A stretch of DNA of 64,000 bases, taken from assembly GCA_016208315.1 (NCBI GenBank), contig JACQYF010000146.1, positions 1-64,000 on the forward strand. The letters run 5' to 3'. Shown here piece after piece: positions 62,446-64,000 of the stretch; position 1 is the first letter of the stretch, and every line of letters begins with the position of its first letter. Under the pieces are notes generated by a model. That model searched no databases. It saw only the letters and a program-made list of their open reading frames with translations, and was not told the DNA's origin. The translations under genes and the position numbers were made by a program. This DNA comes from Chloroflexota bacterium (GTDB lineage Bacteria; Chloroflexota; Anaerolineae; UBA4142).

Positions 62446-62512
62446 GTGTGGGGGTGTGGGGGTGTGGGGGTATGGGCGTTACTCCCATACCCCCACACTC
62501 CCATACCGAGAT
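62443..62512. repeat. G-rich stutter palindrome between nuoCD and nuoE
   Basis: tgagtgtgggggtgtgggggtgtgggggtatggg...actcccatacccccacactcccatacc. Confidence 0.88.
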
Positions 62513-62518
62513 GAACAA

Positions 62519-63046
62519 ATGTTGACTGAGGAAGAAACACGCGAGATTGAGGCCGAATTCCCCCGTTACGAGACGCGCGAGGCGGTGTGTATCGAGGCGA
62601 TGAAGATCGTGCAGCGGCATCGCGGGTGGGTGTCGGACGAGAGCATTCGAGACCTGGCCGAGTTTCTGGGCATGACGCCGGATGAATTGGATTCGGTCGC
62701 GACGTTCTACAATCTCATTTTTCGCGAGCCGGTCGGCAAGCACATCATTCTCATGTGCGACAGCATTACCTGTTGGATCATGGGGTACGAGCGTTTGCGC
62801 GCTCACATGCAACAGCGGTTCGGCGTCAACCTAGGCGACACAACCCAAGATGGTCAATTCACGCTCATACCGATTCAATGTCTCGGCACCTGCGACCACG
62901 CGCCCGCGATGATGGTTGACGACGACTTGCACCGCGATCTTTCGCCCGAACAGATTGACGGAATTCTGGCGAGGTACGATGGGTCCGCGAATCTCGCGAA
63001 TCCACGCGAATACGTCAAAAACATTAGCGGAGATTCGCGAGATTAG
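62519..63046 (+). CDS. nuoE: NADH-quinone oxidoreductase subunit E
   Basis: MKIVQRHRGWVSDESIRDLAEFLGMTPDELDSVATFYNLIF; CDSITCWIMGYERL; IQCLGTCDHAPAMMVDDDLH. Confidence 0.95.
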   Translation: MLTEEETREIEAEFPRYETREAVCIEAMKIVQRHRGWVSDESIRDLAEFLGMTPDELDSVATFYNLIFREPVGKHIILMCDSITCWIMGYERLRAHMQQRFGVNLGDTTQDGQFTLIPIQCLGTCDHAPAMMVDDDLHRDLSPEQIDGILARYDGSANLANPREYVKNISGDSRD

Positions 63047-63051
63047 CGGAG
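62983..63051. repeat. Palindrome ccgcgaatctcgcgaat...agattcgcgagattagcgga (copy 2)
   Basis: Left arm and loop lie in the 3' end of nuoE; same family as 46595-46663. Confidence 0.85.
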
Positions 63052-63055
63052 AATA

Positions 63056-64000
63056 ATGGAGCTACCTCTTACCCAGAACATCTCACAAGAAAACACACCA
63101 CGCGAAATTTACGCCTACGAAAAGGTCGGCGGCTATCATGGCGCGCGCAAAGCGTTGACGATGACGCCGAATGACGTGCAAAAGGTCGTGACCGACTCAA
63201 AGCTGCGCGGGCGCGGCGGCGCGGGATTCCCCACCGGGCCCAAGTGGAGCTTTGTGCCGATGGGCGACGCCGCGCCCCACCCCAAATATCTCATCGCAAA
63301 TGCCGACGAGATGGAGCCGGGCACGTTCAAAGACCGCCTGCTGCTCGAACGCGATCCGCATCAACTGATCGAAGGAATGCTGATTTCCGCGTACGCGATC
63401 CAGGCGGACATCGCCTACATCTTTTTGCGCGACGAATACCGGCTCGCGGCCAAACGTTTGATGCAAGCGATTCAGGAAGCATACCACGCAAACTATTTGG
63501 GCAAGCGCATTCTCGGCGGCGATTACCATCTCGAACTCTATTTGCACGTCAGCGCGGGACGCTACATGTGCGGCGAAGAGACCGGACTGTTGAACGCGCT
63601 CGAAGGCAAGCGCGCCAACCCGCGCAGCAAGCCGCCCTTCCCGCAGACGAGCGGCTTGTTCGGCAAGCCGACCATCGTGAATAACGTCGAAACGCTGTGC
63701 AACGTCCCGCACATTATGGCGCACGGCGCAGAATGGTTCAGAGGCCTGAGCGTTTCGAGCGATAGCGGTACCAAGCTCTACGGCGCGAGCGGCCGCGTGA
63801 ACAAGCCGGGGCTGTGGGAACTGCCGATGGGCGCGACCGTTCGCGAGATTCTTGACCACGCGGGCGGAATCCGAGACGGTTACAAACTGCGCGGTCTGCT
63901 CCCCGGCGGTGCCTCGACCGATTTTCTCACGCCGGAACATCTCGACGTCAAGATGGATTACGATTCGGTGACGAAAGCGGGCAGTCGCCTGGGCACGGGC
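63056..64000 (+). CDS. nuoF: NADH-quinone oxidoreductase subunit F, truncated by window end
   Basis: My translation from ATG 63056: MELPLTQNISQENTPREIYAYEKVGGYHGARKAL...SKLRGRGGAGFPTGPKWSFVP; open to the window end. Confidence 0.92.
   Translation, partial: MELPLTQNISQENTPREIYAYEKVGGYHGARKALTMTPNDVQKVVTDSKLRGRGGAGFPTGPKWSFVPMGDAAPHPKYLIANADEMEPGTFKDRLLLERDPHQLIEGMLISAYAIQADIAYIFLRDEYRLAAKRLMQAIQEAYHANYLGKRILGGDYHLELYLHVSAGRYMCGEETGLLNALEGKRANPRSKPPFPQTSGLFGKPTIVNNVETLCNVPHIMAHGAEWFRGLSVSSDSGTKLYGASGRVNKPGLWELPMGATVREILDHAGGIRDGYKLRGLLPGGASTDFLTPEHLDVKMDYDSVTKAGSRLGTG

Overview
This ~64 kb, GC-rich bacterial chromosomal window has a style consistent with Chloroflexota/Anaerolineae. That is an inference from the Thr/Pro-rich lipoprotein linkers, a '...YLPFIAK' C-terminus and the gene content; no marker gene was checked. 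Gene content left to right: (i) a minus-strand phosphorelay operon (GAF/PAS hybrid kinase, receiver, Hpt-REC-REC-GGDEF, REC-MinD/ParA) ending in a clear intrinsic terminator; (ii) secreted proteins and a three-gene run of glycosidase-like TIM barrels with LysM or amidase domains and no evident signal peptides; (iii) two receiver-only NarL-like regulators, malQ, an ABC exporter and a three-subunit molybdenum hydroxylase; (iv) a ~23 kb LacI-headed carbohydrate locus with a Dpp/Opp-type ABC importer, AGE epimerase, NagA/NagB, UxaC, two Gfo/Idh/MocA oxidoreductases, a CoA-transferase, three URO-D-family proteins and a methyltransferase-type corrinoid protein; (v) PDH-type E1a/E1b/E2 genes, sucA/sucB, folE and the start of a nuo operon (A, B, CD fusion, E, F truncated by the window end). 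Two signals stand out. First, the carbohydrate locus may encode corrinoid-dependent demethylation of O-methylated sugars or uronates. Second, the window is saturated with palindromic DNA: (a) 'stutter palindromes' in most longer intergenic gaps, with arms made of degenerate 6-9 nt tandem units, and (b) palindromic elements lying in-frame in protein linkers (both E2 proteins, a lipoprotein, the molybdenum hydroxylase) or supplying C-terminal tails. This resembles the behaviour of Rickettsia palindromic elements. No tRNA, rRNA or CRISPR array was recognised. All assignments are by eye from sequence; no searches were run.
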